NCBI GenBank assembly: GCA_916049935.1
Contig: CAJZJI010000044.1
Coordinates: forward strand, 1-6,647
Length of the DNA: 6,647 nucleotides
Reading direction: 5' to 3'
Origin: an uncultured Streptococcus sp.
GTDB lineage: Bacteria > Bacillota > Bacilli > Lactobacillales > Aerococcaceae
The position numbers and the translations under genes are program-made. Below are positions 1 to 5,020 of this stretch, piece by piece (the first letter of the stretch is position 1; every line of letters begins with the position of its first letter). The notes beneath the pieces are model-generated. The model saw only the letters and a list, made by a program, of their open reading frames with translations. It did no database searches and was not told the origin of the DNA.

Positions 1-2
1 AC

Positions 3-206
3 TCACCATCAGCTGGTTCAGCAATCGTATTCCAACAAGGTTTAGCAGGTGCTGACCCAACTTACGGACACGTAGCTTTCGTAGAAGCAGTTAACGCAGA
101 TGGTTCATTATACATCTCTGAAATGAACGTACGTGGATTAAACGTAATCTCTTACCGTACAATCTCAGCAAGCGTTGCAGCACAAGCAACATACATCCGT
201 TTCTAA
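3..206 (+). CDS. C-terminal part of a secreted CHAP-domain peptidoglycan hydrolase (5' end outside the window)
   Basis: Reading from base 3 gives 67 residues and a TAA stop. The fragment has the second half of a CHAP domain (cysteine/histidine-dependent amidohydrolase/peptidase, which cuts peptidoglycan peptides outside the cell). Visible parts are a GSAIVFQ strand, a YGHVAFVE segment whose histidine (fragment residue 23) fits the catalytic His, and an ISEMN segment that fits the third catalytic position. The catalytic Cys and any signal peptide or LysM/coiled-coil region lie upstream and cannot be checked. The protein ends SVAAQATYIRF, much like PcsB/GbpB/SagA-type cell-separation proteins of Lactobacillales. 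Codon choice is extreme: every Phe is TTC, Tyr TAC, Asn AAC, Ile ATC and Arg CGT, unlike the lipoproteins that follow, so I infer very high expression. The fold is fairly sure; the exact family is not. Confidence 0.85.
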   Translation, partial: SPSAGSAIVFQQGLAGADPTYGHVAFVEAVNADGSLYISEMNVRGLNVISYRTISASVAAQATYIRF

Positions 207-220
207 TATGAAATGAAATG

Positions 221-252
221 ACCGTCTCCTGAAAGGGAGGCGGTTTTTGTTT
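221..252 (+). terminator. Intrinsic terminator of the CHAP-domain gene
   Basis: A 10-bp stem (221-230 with 235-244, including two G·T wobbles) closes a GAAA tetraloop at 231-234 and runs directly into a T-rich tract (244-252). It begins 14 bases after the CHAP stop codon. This separates the strongly expressed upstream gene from the lipoprotein promoter. Confidence 0.92.
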
Positions 253-288
253 GCCCTTTTTTATCGTAGTGATCTTATACAAGCAGAT

Positions 289-317
289 TTGACATCGGGT
301 ACTATATTTTCTATGAT
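289..317 (+). promoter_or_regulatory. Sigma-A promoter of the first lipoprotein gene
   Basis: A perfect -35 TTGACA (289-294) is followed after exactly 17 bases by a -10 TATGAT (312-317, one mismatch to consensus). Transcription should begin near 324, giving a leader of about 25 bases. The ribosome binding site AAAGGAG (335-341) lies 7 bases before the ATG at 349. The stretch from the -10 into the leader is nearly repeated before the second lipoprotein gene. Confidence 0.85.
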
Positions 318-348
318 AAAGACAAGTCAAATTTAAAGGAGTATTCTA

Positions 349-825
349 ATGAAGAAAATTTTGAAATTAACAATGGTGTTGTTAGGAGCGTTATTTGTTT
401 TAGTCGGTTGTAGCTCAGAAACTAAAAGTGAATTTGTTTTTGATCTTAGTGATATAAAACAAAAAATAACCTATGTATACGATAAAGAAAAAGATTCAGT
501 TTCATCTGTAACATTTAATCTCATCTACGATATTTCAAAAAGTAAAGAAATCGAAGAGAAAGCACGTAGTACCCAAAAACTAATAGTAGACGACGCGAAT
601 GGCGTTGAAGGGGTTAAAGTCACTCAATCTGATAGCGCAAAAGAACTAAAGATAACAATTGAAGTGGATCTTAAGAAGTTTAACTATGAGGATGGAAAGG
701 CAGGTGCTAAAGCGCCAGCTCTATATAGTAGCGTTCATACAGCGGTAATAAAGAAAAATGATATTTACAGCTTTGAAGAATCTAAAAAGAGTATTTTAAA
801 AGAAGGATTTAAAGAAGTGAAATAA
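349..825 (+). CDS. DUF1307 (YehR-like) lipoprotein, copy 1
   Basis: A 158-residue protein with a lipoprotein signal peptide: Lys at 2-3 and 6, a hydrophobic core at 7-19, and lipobox LVGC with the lipidated Cys at 21. It should be anchored on the outer face of the membrane. The mature part has the pattern ITYVYD (40-45), KITIEVDLKKF in the middle and a GFKEVK C-terminus. This agrees with the DUF1307 family, which includes E. coli YehR, a lipoprotein of similar length; that match is from memory of the family, not a search. Function is unknown; no catalytic or metal-binding motif is visible. It is monocistronic, with its own promoter and terminator. The two following genes align with it without gaps over the first 45 residues, so the three are tandem paralogues. 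The start is supported by AAAGGAG 7 bases upstream. Confidence 0.88.
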   Translation: MKKILKLTMVLLGALFVLVGCSSETKSEFVFDLSDIKQKITYVYDKEKDSVSSVTFNLIYDISKSKEIEEKARSTQKLIVDDANGVEGVKVTQSDSAKELKITIEVDLKKFNYEDGKAGAKAPALYSSVHTAVIKKNDIYSFEESKKSILKEGFKEVK

Positions 826-833
826 TCGATATG

Positions 834-869
834 AACTTGGATTGCAGTAAATGTAATCCAAGTTTTTTT
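834..869 (+). terminator. Intrinsic terminator of lipoprotein copy 1
   Basis: A perfect 10-bp stem (834-843 with 855-864) around an 11-base loop ends in a run of seven T (863-869). The stem begins 9 bases after the stop codon. The stem core ACTTGGAT/ATCCAAGT is the same as in the terminator after copy 3, which points to duplication of the whole transcription unit. Confidence 0.92.
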
Positions 870-901
870 ATATAAATGTTGAATGTGGACTTCAACAGAA
901 T

Positions 902-930
902 TTGACAAACCATAGTTCATTTTCTATGAT
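902..930 (+). promoter_or_regulatory. Sigma-A promoter of lipoprotein copies 2 and 3
   Basis: TTGACA (902-907), a 17-base spacer and TATGAT (925-930) copy the promoter of copy 1 in hexamers and spacing. The similarity extends beyond the hexamers, from TTTTCTATGATAAA through ACAAGTCA to the AAGGAG ribosome binding site (948-953), 7 bases before the ATG at 961. The spacer halves next to the -35 differ, so the conserved part is the -10 and leader. Confidence 0.85.
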
Positions 931-960
931 AAAAACAAGTCAGATTTAAGGAGTATTTGA

Positions 961-1413
961 ATGAAGAAAATCTTGAAACTATCCATTCTATTATTGGGGA
1001 CGTTATTTGTTTTACTAGGATGTAGCCAAGAAACAAAAAGTGAATTTGTTTTACAAAAGACTGCTAGTAAGACGATATTATCTTATGTATACGATAAAGA
1101 GAAAGATTCGGTTTCCAAACTAACGATGAATATTATTTACGATATCACAAAAGATGAACAATACACAGAAGTCGTGCGTAGTCAGCGAGATGGGCTTGTT
1201 TCAGAGATGGAAGGTATCGAAGGCGTTACATATACTAAAAAGGACGATAATAACTACATTACGCTAACGATTGAAGTCGACGTTAATAAATTTAAGTTCG
1301 ATGATGCGGCAAGTCGAAAAAAAGCCCTAACGCTCTATGATACCGTTAATGCAGTATTGAAAAGAAAGGATAATATGGTTAGCTACCAATTATCTAAAGA
1401 GGCTATTTTATAA
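961..1413 (+). CDS. DUF1307 (YehR-like) lipoprotein, copy 2, truncated at the C-terminus by a nonsense codon
   Basis: The 150-residue protein starts like copy 1 (MKKILKLS) and has lipobox LLGC with the lipidated Cys at 21. The YVYDKEKDSV block (42-51) is identical to that of copy 1, and LTIEVDVNKF and LYDTV match family blocks in its paralogues. It is therefore predicted to be a surface lipoprotein of unknown function. The oddity is its end: after EAIL comes TAA (1411-1413), where copy 1 has AAA and continues KEGFKEVK. Reading on in the same frame gives YEFKEVK and a second TAA at 1435-1437, so the restored length would be 158, exactly that of copy 1. The last eight positions are lost by one or a few base changes. 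The loss is small, so the protein may still fold; I keep it as a gene. No terminator follows, so it should be co-transcribed with copy 3. Confidence 0.85.
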   Translation: MKKILKLSILLLGTLFVLLGCSQETKSEFVLQKTASKTILSYVYDKEKDSVSKLTMNIIYDITKDEQYTEVVRSQRDGLVSEMEGIEGVTYTKKDDNNYITLTIEVDVNKFKFDDAASRKKALTLYDTVNAVLKRKDNMVSYQLSKEAIL

Positions 1414-1437
1414 TACGAGTTTAAAGAAGTGAAATAA
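1414..1437 (+). other. Remnant of the ancestral C-terminal codons of lipoprotein copy 2
   Basis: In frame after the current stop of copy 2, this stretch still codes for YEFKEVK and then a TAA. FKEVK is identical to the end of copy 1. The ancestral stop (1435-1437) lies 13 bases before the ATG of copy 3 and next to its ribosome binding site GGGAG (1439-1443). The present stop is 37 bases away, so any translational coupling between the two genes has been loosened. Confidence 0.8.
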
Positions 1438-1450
1438 AGGGAGTGCTGTC

Positions 1451-1939
1451 ATGAAGAAAATATTGAAGTTATCGATTGTACTATTAGGAGCATTATTTGT
1501 ATTACTAGGATGCCGTTCAGAAAGTAAAGCATCATTTGTTTTTCAAACGGCAAATGCGGAGGTCACTTTTACATATGTATATGACAAAGGAAATGACACA
1601 GTTTTATCTCTAACAACCGATATCGTAGTACGTTTATCAAGTGTTCCGGAATATGCAACAGCAGCACGTCAAAGAAGAGATGAAATCGTGAATCAAATGA
1701 AAGCTACAGAGGGCGTAAAAGTTACTTCTGTAGATAGTGAAAAAGAAATAGCATTCACTGTTGAAATAGACATGAAGAAGTTCAAATTGGATGACTCAGA
1801 AAGTCGTGCAAAAGCGCCAAGTTTATATGAAACAATGGATGTTGCACTGATTAAGAAAGATGGCAAAGTAAGTTTTTCAGCATCTAAAGAAAACATTGAA
1901 CGCCTTGGATTTGTTGAGCAAAAAGAAGAAAAGAAATAA
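1451..1939 (+). CDS. DUF1307 (YehR-like) lipoprotein, copy 3
   Basis: A 162-residue lipoprotein with the same signal peptide as its neighbours (MKKILKLS, lipobox LLGC, lipidated Cys 21). The residue after Cys is Arg instead of Ser, the clearest difference in the anchor region. Family blocks are kept: FTYVYDKGNDTV (40-51), FTVEIDMKKF and LYETMD. The C-terminus is intact (ERLGFVEQK) but continues with a charged EEKK tail instead of ending at EVK. It is placed 37 bases after copy 2 with no promoter or terminator between, and has its own ribosome binding site GGGAG 7 bases before the ATG. It is therefore likely the second gene of a dicistron driven by the promoter at 902-930. Function is unknown. 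It is clearly diverged from copies 1 and 2, so the duplication giving rise to it is not recent. Confidence 0.88.
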   Translation: MKKILKLSIVLLGALFVLLGCRSESKASFVFQTANAEVTFTYVYDKGNDTVLSLTTDIVVRLSSVPEYATAARQRRDEIVNQMKATEGVKVTSVDSEKEIAFTVEIDMKKFKLDDSESRAKAPSLYETMDVALIKKDGKVSFSASKENIERLGFVEQKEEKK

Positions 1940-1960
1940 TTTTATCAATCAAATAGCAGG

Positions 1961-1995
1961 ACTTGGATGATGATAAACGTCATCCAAGTTTTTTT
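1961..1995 (+). terminator. Intrinsic terminator of the lipoprotein copy 2-3 operon
   Basis: A perfect 10-bp stem (1961-1970 with 1980-1989) closes a 9-base loop and ends in seven T (1989-1995). Its stem core ACTTGGAT is shared with the terminator after copy 1. It lies 21 bases after the stop of copy 3. Confidence 0.92.
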
Positions 1996-2037
1996 ATTGG
2001 AGAAACAGCATAAAAACAGCTTTTTGAGGCAGAGAGA

Positions 2038-2066
2038 TTGCCTAAGTGGCGGCGAGGTGCTACAAT
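2038..2066 (+). promoter_or_regulatory. Sigma-A promoter of the ribU transcript
   Basis: A -35 TTGCCT (2038-2043), a 17-base spacer and a -10 TACAAT (2061-2066). The expected start point near 2073 lies just before the first stem of the FMN riboswitch at 2081, which is the arrangement expected for a riboswitch-led transcript. Confidence 0.75.
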
Positions 2067-2080
2067 ACAAACATAAATAA

Positions 2081-2189
2081 CATTTTCGGGGCAAGGTGAA
2101 ATTCCTGACCGGTGGTATAGTCCACGAGCCGATTGGCATGATCTGGTGCAATTCCAGAACCGATAGTATAGTCTAGATGTGAGAAAATG
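2081..2189 (+). promoter_or_regulatory. FMN riboswitch (RFN element)
   Basis: The aptamer has the classic conserved blocks of the RFN element in order: GGGGCAAGGTGAAATTCC (2088-2105), a GACCGGTGGTATAGTCCACGAGCC-type block (about 2107-2130), TGGTGCAATTCCAGAACCGA, and the AGTATAGTCTAGATG block before the closing stem. The closing helix P1 is a perfect 7-bp pairing of CATTTTC (2081-2087) with GAAAATG (2183-2189). It binds flavin mononucleotide in the nascent RNA, and FMN binding stabilises P1. It sits between a promoter and ribU, so excess FMN should switch off riboflavin import. Confidence 0.97.
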
Positions 2190-2238
2190 GCACTATTTCA
2201 ACAAGTCTATTTGATGAGCAGTATTGAAAGGTCCATTT
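2185..2238 (+). promoter_or_regulatory. Predicted antiterminator of the FMN riboswitch
   Basis: The 3' strand of P1, AAATGG (2185-2190), can pair with CCATTT (2233-2238). Inside it, A-C-T (2192-2194) can pair with G-G-T (2230-2232, one wobble) and TTTCAA (2196-2201) with TTGAAA (2224-2229). These 15 base pairs use both the P1 strand and parts of both arms of the terminator at 2217-2253, so the structure excludes both. This is read by eye, not folded. Confidence 0.6.
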
Positions 2239-2253
2239 CAATGCTGCTTTTTT
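2217..2253 (+). terminator. Terminator of the FMN riboswitch expression platform
   Basis: A 13-bp stem with one wobble (2217-2229 with 2236-2248) and a 6-base loop runs into six T (2248-2253). It lies 28 bases after the aptamer and 54 bases before the ribU start, so it acts as the FMN-dependent attenuator. Control is at transcription, since the ribosome binding site at 2294-2300 is outside it. Confidence 0.9.
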
Positions 2254-2307
2254 CTTTGAAACTGAGAAACAGTGCAATTTCCTTCGCCCTATGAAGGAGG
2301 ACGTACC

Positions 2308-2925
2308 ATGAGTACAAATGTAAAAAAGTCGAACAGAACATCGGCTAAAAAAATTGTTCTAGTAGGAGTCTTTGGTGCGATTAGTACCGTATTAATGCTA
2401 TTATCGTTCAACGTACCGTTTATCCCAACATTCGTGAAGCTCGACTTCTCGGATTTACCAGTATTACTGGGTGGATATCTTCTTGGACCATTGCACGGAA
2501 GCTTGATTGCGCTCATCAAAGTGTTGTTAAACTTCTTCTATAACGGGTCAATGACTTTTGGAATCGGAGAAACAGTAAACTTAATCGGTAGCTTAAGCTT
2601 TATGTTACCAGCAGTGCTTTACTATCAACGTCGCCGTAATTTCAAATCAGCGGTAATCAGCTTAGTCATCGGTACGATTTCAGCGACAGTGGTGTTACTG
2701 ACAGCGAACTACTTCGTGATGTTCCCACTTTATGCAACAGCGATGAACTTCCCAATGGAAAAAATCGTTGCCGCAGCACATGCATTAAACCCATTGGTAA
2801 CAGACTTAGGATCATTAATGGCATTCGCATTACTTCCATTTAATATCGTGAAGTTCGGCCTAAATAGCGTACTTGCGATGTTAATGTACAAACGTTTAGC
2901 GCAAACCTTAAAATTAGAACATTAA
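2308..2925 (+). CDS. ribU: Riboflavin-specific substrate-binding (S) component of an ECF transporter
   Basis: A 205-residue integral membrane protein that captures riboflavin for an energy-coupling factor (ECF) transporter; the shared EcfT and ATPase subunits are not in this window. It has about six hydrophobic segments. The first helix (about 16-34) is rich in small residues (G20, G23, A24), and the loop after it holds the RibU signature KLDFSDLPVLLGG (44-56). The later NFFYNGSMTFGIGETVN segment also fits RibU/YpaA. Length is normal for the family. The upstream FMN riboswitch independently supports a flavin-related role. I choose ATG 2308 because AAGGAGG (2294-2300) lies 7 bases before it; an in-frame ATG at 2272 would add 12 poorly conserved residues and has no ribosome binding site. 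It is monocistronic, with a terminator right after it. Confidence 0.96.
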   Translation: MSTNVKKSNRTSAKKIVLVGVFGAISTVLMLLSFNVPFIPTFVKLDFSDLPVLLGGYLLGPLHGSLIALIKVLLNFFYNGSMTFGIGETVNLIGSLSFMLPAVLYYQRRRNFKSAVISLVIGTISATVVLLTANYFVMFPLYATAMNFPMEKIVAAAHALNPLVTDLGSLMAFALLPFNIVKFGLNSVLAMLMYKRLAQTLKLEH

Positions 2926-2930
2926 TCCAG

Positions 2931-2960
2931 AGTCGGGCTTCGTGCCCGGCTTTTTGTTTT
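2931..2960 (+). terminator. Intrinsic terminator of ribU
   Basis: A GC-rich 8-bp stem with one wobble (2931-2938 with 2944-2951) and a TTCGT loop is followed by TTTTTGTTTT (2951-2960). It begins 5 bases after the ribU stop. Confidence 0.92.
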
Positions 2961-2983
2961 GAGGAAAATTTCTTCTATATAAT
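2954..2983 (+). promoter_or_regulatory. Possible promoter of the permease-chorismate mutase operon
   Basis: A perfect -10 TATAAT (2978-2983) stands in the gap after ribU. The best -35 is weak: TTGTTT (2954-2959) with an 18-base spacer, overlapping the T tract of the ribU terminator. If used, the leader would be about 90 bases long. The remaining leader (2984-3066) is AT-rich, and I see no known riboswitch in it. Confidence 0.45.
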
Positions 2984-3077
2984 AGTAGAAAACTGCTTAT
3001 AAATTTGCAGAAACTCTTTATTTCCAATAGCAATCTGCTAAAAAATGAGGTAGGATAGATAAGAATGAGGTGAACCA

Positions 3078-4550
3078 ATGAAAGGAAAAACATGGACCAA
3101 GTTGCAACTATCCATCGTTGCACTCAGCTCTGTTCTCATGGGAACGAGCGGATTTTTAACCATTACACAACAATCATTATTTGGGCTTGAAGCACCAACA
3201 ATTTCCATCCTATCCATCTTCTTTAGCAGTCTATTACTTTGGCTCTTTGTCGCAACGGACTGGCCAAGCGTTCTCTGCTATGTGATGTTAGGAATCGGGA
3301 TGCTTCCAGGCGTCAACTATGGACAGATTTTTAGCCTGTCGTTTGGGAATACAACCTTTGTCTTCCTATTATTTACATTCTTAATGACTTACGCTTTGGA
3401 ACAAACGCCTGCACTTAGACGTTTCGTCGCGCGTGCACTCGGCAGCTCCTTTGCAGGAAAGTCTCCATGGCATTTTATCGGGGCTTTTTACGCCAGCGTT
3501 CTTGCCATTAGCCTCTTTATTTCGCCGACGATTCTCTTTATGATCGTCTTCCCGATTTACGAGGAAATCATGGTCGTTCTCGGGTTGAAAAAAGGGGACA
3601 GAGAGGCTTCGGTGCTCCTGATTGCACTTTTTGCCACGGTGGCAATCGGTACTGCGATGACGCCAATCAACCACGTCTTCTCTGTGACTGCCATGGCGCT
3701 TTACAAGAATGCGACAGGAATCGCGATTTCCAACGCGCAATATATGATGATTGGCATTCCAGCCGGACTCGTGCTCTTTATCGCGATGTGGGCTGTTCTT
3801 AGAACCGTTTGGAGAGTGGATTTATCAAACGCAGAAATGAAACCACTCGAATCGCTTGAAGCTCTTCCTGCCAAATCAAAACGCGAAACCGCGACAGTAT
3901 TCATCTTCATGGGCGTCGTCTTATTATGGGTGTTACCAGAACTCGTAGGAGGATTCTTACCAGATATTGCAGCCTTCCTAAAAACAGCAGGAATGGCATT
4001 CCCACCGATGATTGGGGTCATCGTGATGGCGATTCTGTCCTTTGACGGGAAACCACTCTTATCGATTCAAGAAGGACTTCAAAAAGGTGTGTACTGGCCA
4101 AGTATGTTCTTGGTTGGAGCCACTTTAAGCATGGGAACTCTTGTCACAAAACCGGAATTAGGAGTGATCGGACTTCTTGAAAGTTCACTCGTACCGGTGT
4201 TTGCGACACTCGCTCCAATTCTTGTCGTGATTATCTTTGTCCTCTGGGCAGGATTACAAACGAATGTCTCTTCAAACTTAGTAACCGTATCGGTAGTCAC
4301 AACCGTATTAACGACTGTCTATGCGACAGGCTCCGTCGAGGTACAAGCTGGAACGATTGCCTGCTTGATTGGATTCATGGCGAGTCTTGCCTTTATGACA
4401 CCACCAAGCATGCCGTACGTGGCGATTTCGGTCGGTTCGGGTTGGACAAATGCAAAAGATGCCTTTGTATACGGAGGAGGCCTATTCCTACTCAGCGCCG
4501 CTAGTGCGATTATTGTAGGTTACCCATTAGGCGTCTTCTTTGGAATTTAA
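3078..4550 (+). CDS. SLC13/DASS-type anion permease (sodium-coupled symporter family), substrate unknown
   Basis: A 490-residue very hydrophobic protein with about 11-13 membrane segments and a charged loop near 254-270 that splits it into two halves, as in the SLC13/DASS group of the ion transporter superfamily. Each half has a substrate-site-like segment: MTPINHVFS (194-202) in the first and QTNVSSNLV (394-402) in the second. Near the C-terminus, MTPPSMPYVAISVGSGW (440-456) is followed by KDAFVYGG, like the PxTPPNAI...GSGY...KD...AG ending of DASS proteins. The classic SNT triplet is not present in exact form, so the substrate may differ from sulfate, succinate or citrate. The start has GAGGTGA (3067-3073) a few bases upstream. 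The chorismate mutase gene starts 17 bases after its stop, so the two are probably co-transcribed. Family assignment is good, substrate unknown; a role in moving an aromatic-pathway acid is only an inference from the neighbour. Confidence 0.8.
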   Translation: MKGKTWTKLQLSIVALSSVLMGTSGFLTITQQSLFGLEAPTISILSIFFSSLLLWLFVATDWPSVLCYVMLGIGMLPGVNYGQIFSLSFGNTTFVFLLFTFLMTYALEQTPALRRFVARALGSSFAGKSPWHFIGAFYASVLAISLFISPTILFMIVFPIYEEIMVVLGLKKGDREASVLLIALFATVAIGTAMTPINHVFSVTAMALYKNATGIAISNAQYMMIGIPAGLVLFIAMWAVLRTVWRVDLSNAEMKPLESLEALPAKSKRETATVFIFMGVVLLWVLPELVGGFLPDIAAFLKTAGMAFPPMIGVIVMAILSFDGKPLLSIQEGLQKGVYWPSMFLVGATLSMGTLVTKPELGVIGLLESSLVPVFATLAPILVVIIFVLWAGLQTNVSSNLVTVSVVTTVLTTVYATGSVEVQAGTIACLIGFMASLAFMTPPSMPYVAISVGSGWTNAKDAFVYGGGLFLLSAASAIIVGYPLGVFFGI

Positions 4551-4567
4551 CAGTAGGAGGAAATCGA

Positions 4568-4834
4568 GTGTTAGAAAAACAGCGCGCAGAAATTGATGCC
4601 ATCGACCGCGAGATTGTAGCGCTCTTTGAACGCCGCATGCAAGTCGTTGTCGATGTCGCTCGTATTAAAAAAGAAAATGGTATCGCGATTTTAGATGCGA
4701 GTCGCGAAAAAGAAGTGATTGCCAAGGTGCAGTCGTACTTGAAAGATGCCACATTGAAAGAAGAGTTGGCAGAAGCTTACGAGACTTTGATGAAGGTCTC
4801 AAAGGACTATCAACAAAAACAAATAGAAGCATAA
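4568..4834 (+). CDS. Monofunctional AroQ-type chorismate mutase
   Basis: An 88-residue all-helical protein that should convert chorismate to prephenate, the branch step to phenylalanine and tyrosine, in the cytoplasm. The AroQ pattern is clear: RxEIDAIDREIVALFERR at the start, then K34, then DASREKEVI (43-51). Placing it against E. coli chorismate mutase-prephenate dehydratase from memory, R11, R28, K39, D48, R51, E52, S84 and Q88 correspond to R6, R23, K34, D43, R46, E47, S78 and Q82 here, so every active-site position is kept. There is no fused dehydratase, dehydrogenase or DAHP synthase domain and no signal peptide. The start is GTG, with the strong site TAGGAGG (4554-4560) 7 bases upstream. 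It is the second gene of an operon with the permease and is followed by a terminator. Other aromatic genes are not in the window. Confidence 0.93.
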   Translation: MLEKQRAEIDAIDREIVALFERRMQVVVDVARIKKENGIAILDASREKEVIAKVQSYLKDATLKEELAEAYETLMKVSKDYQQKQIEA

Positions 4835-4840
4835 AAATGA

Positions 4841-4907
4841 AACTCCTAGAGGTAGTATGATTACTCCGAATCCGTGGATTCTTCGTAATCAACTCTAGGA
4901 GTTTTTT
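4841..4907 (+). terminator. Long nested hairpin terminator after the chorismate mutase gene
   Basis: An outer perfect 11-bp stem (4841-4851 with 4893-4903) ends in a T run (4902-4907). Inside it are two further perfect stems: GATTAC/GTAATC (4859-4864 with 4885-4890) and GAATC/GATTC (4868-4872 with 4877-4881). The whole is about 63 bases long, roughly twice the other terminators here. On the opposite strand it is followed by TTTCATTTTT, so it might also stop reverse transcription weakly. Confidence 0.88.
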
Positions 4908-5020
4908 ATCTAAGAAGATAAATAGTTTTAGAAACTTAAAAGTCTTGGCACCCGTTCTTTTATTGATAAGGGAAGAGTGATAAAATAAGAGAGAAGATTC
5001 GAAGGGAGAGGAGGAGCCTG

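Noticed and set aside
91..330. Open frame of 79 codons on the - strand across the CHAP end and the lipoprotein promoter
   Set aside because: It crosses a strong terminator and a consensus promoter on the other strand, and its product has no recognisable features.
2272..2307. Upstream ATG that would extend RibU by 12 residues
   Set aside because: No ribosome binding site precedes 2272, and the extension (MQFPSPYEGGRT) includes translation of the AAGGAGG that serves ATG 2308.
2993..3038. CTGC / GCAGA / TCTGC segments in the permease leader as an alternative-hairpin switch
   Set aside because: The pairings are only 4-5 bp in AT-rich DNA with long loops, and neither covers the ribosome binding site nor forms a terminator. 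Chance is enough to explain them.
3381..3740. Open frame of 119 codons on the - strand
   Set aside because: It lies wholly inside the permease gene on the other strand. Its product is rich in Arg, His and Asp with no membrane or domain pattern, as expected for a mirror frame of a hydrophobic gene.
4963..4986. TTGATA (4963-4968) and TAAAAT (4981-4986) as a promoter for the helicase gene
   Set aside because: The spacer is only 12 bases. At 17 bases the -35 would be TTTTAT, which is weak. TTGGCA (4945-4950) has no good -10 at the right distance. The real promoter is not clear from sequence.
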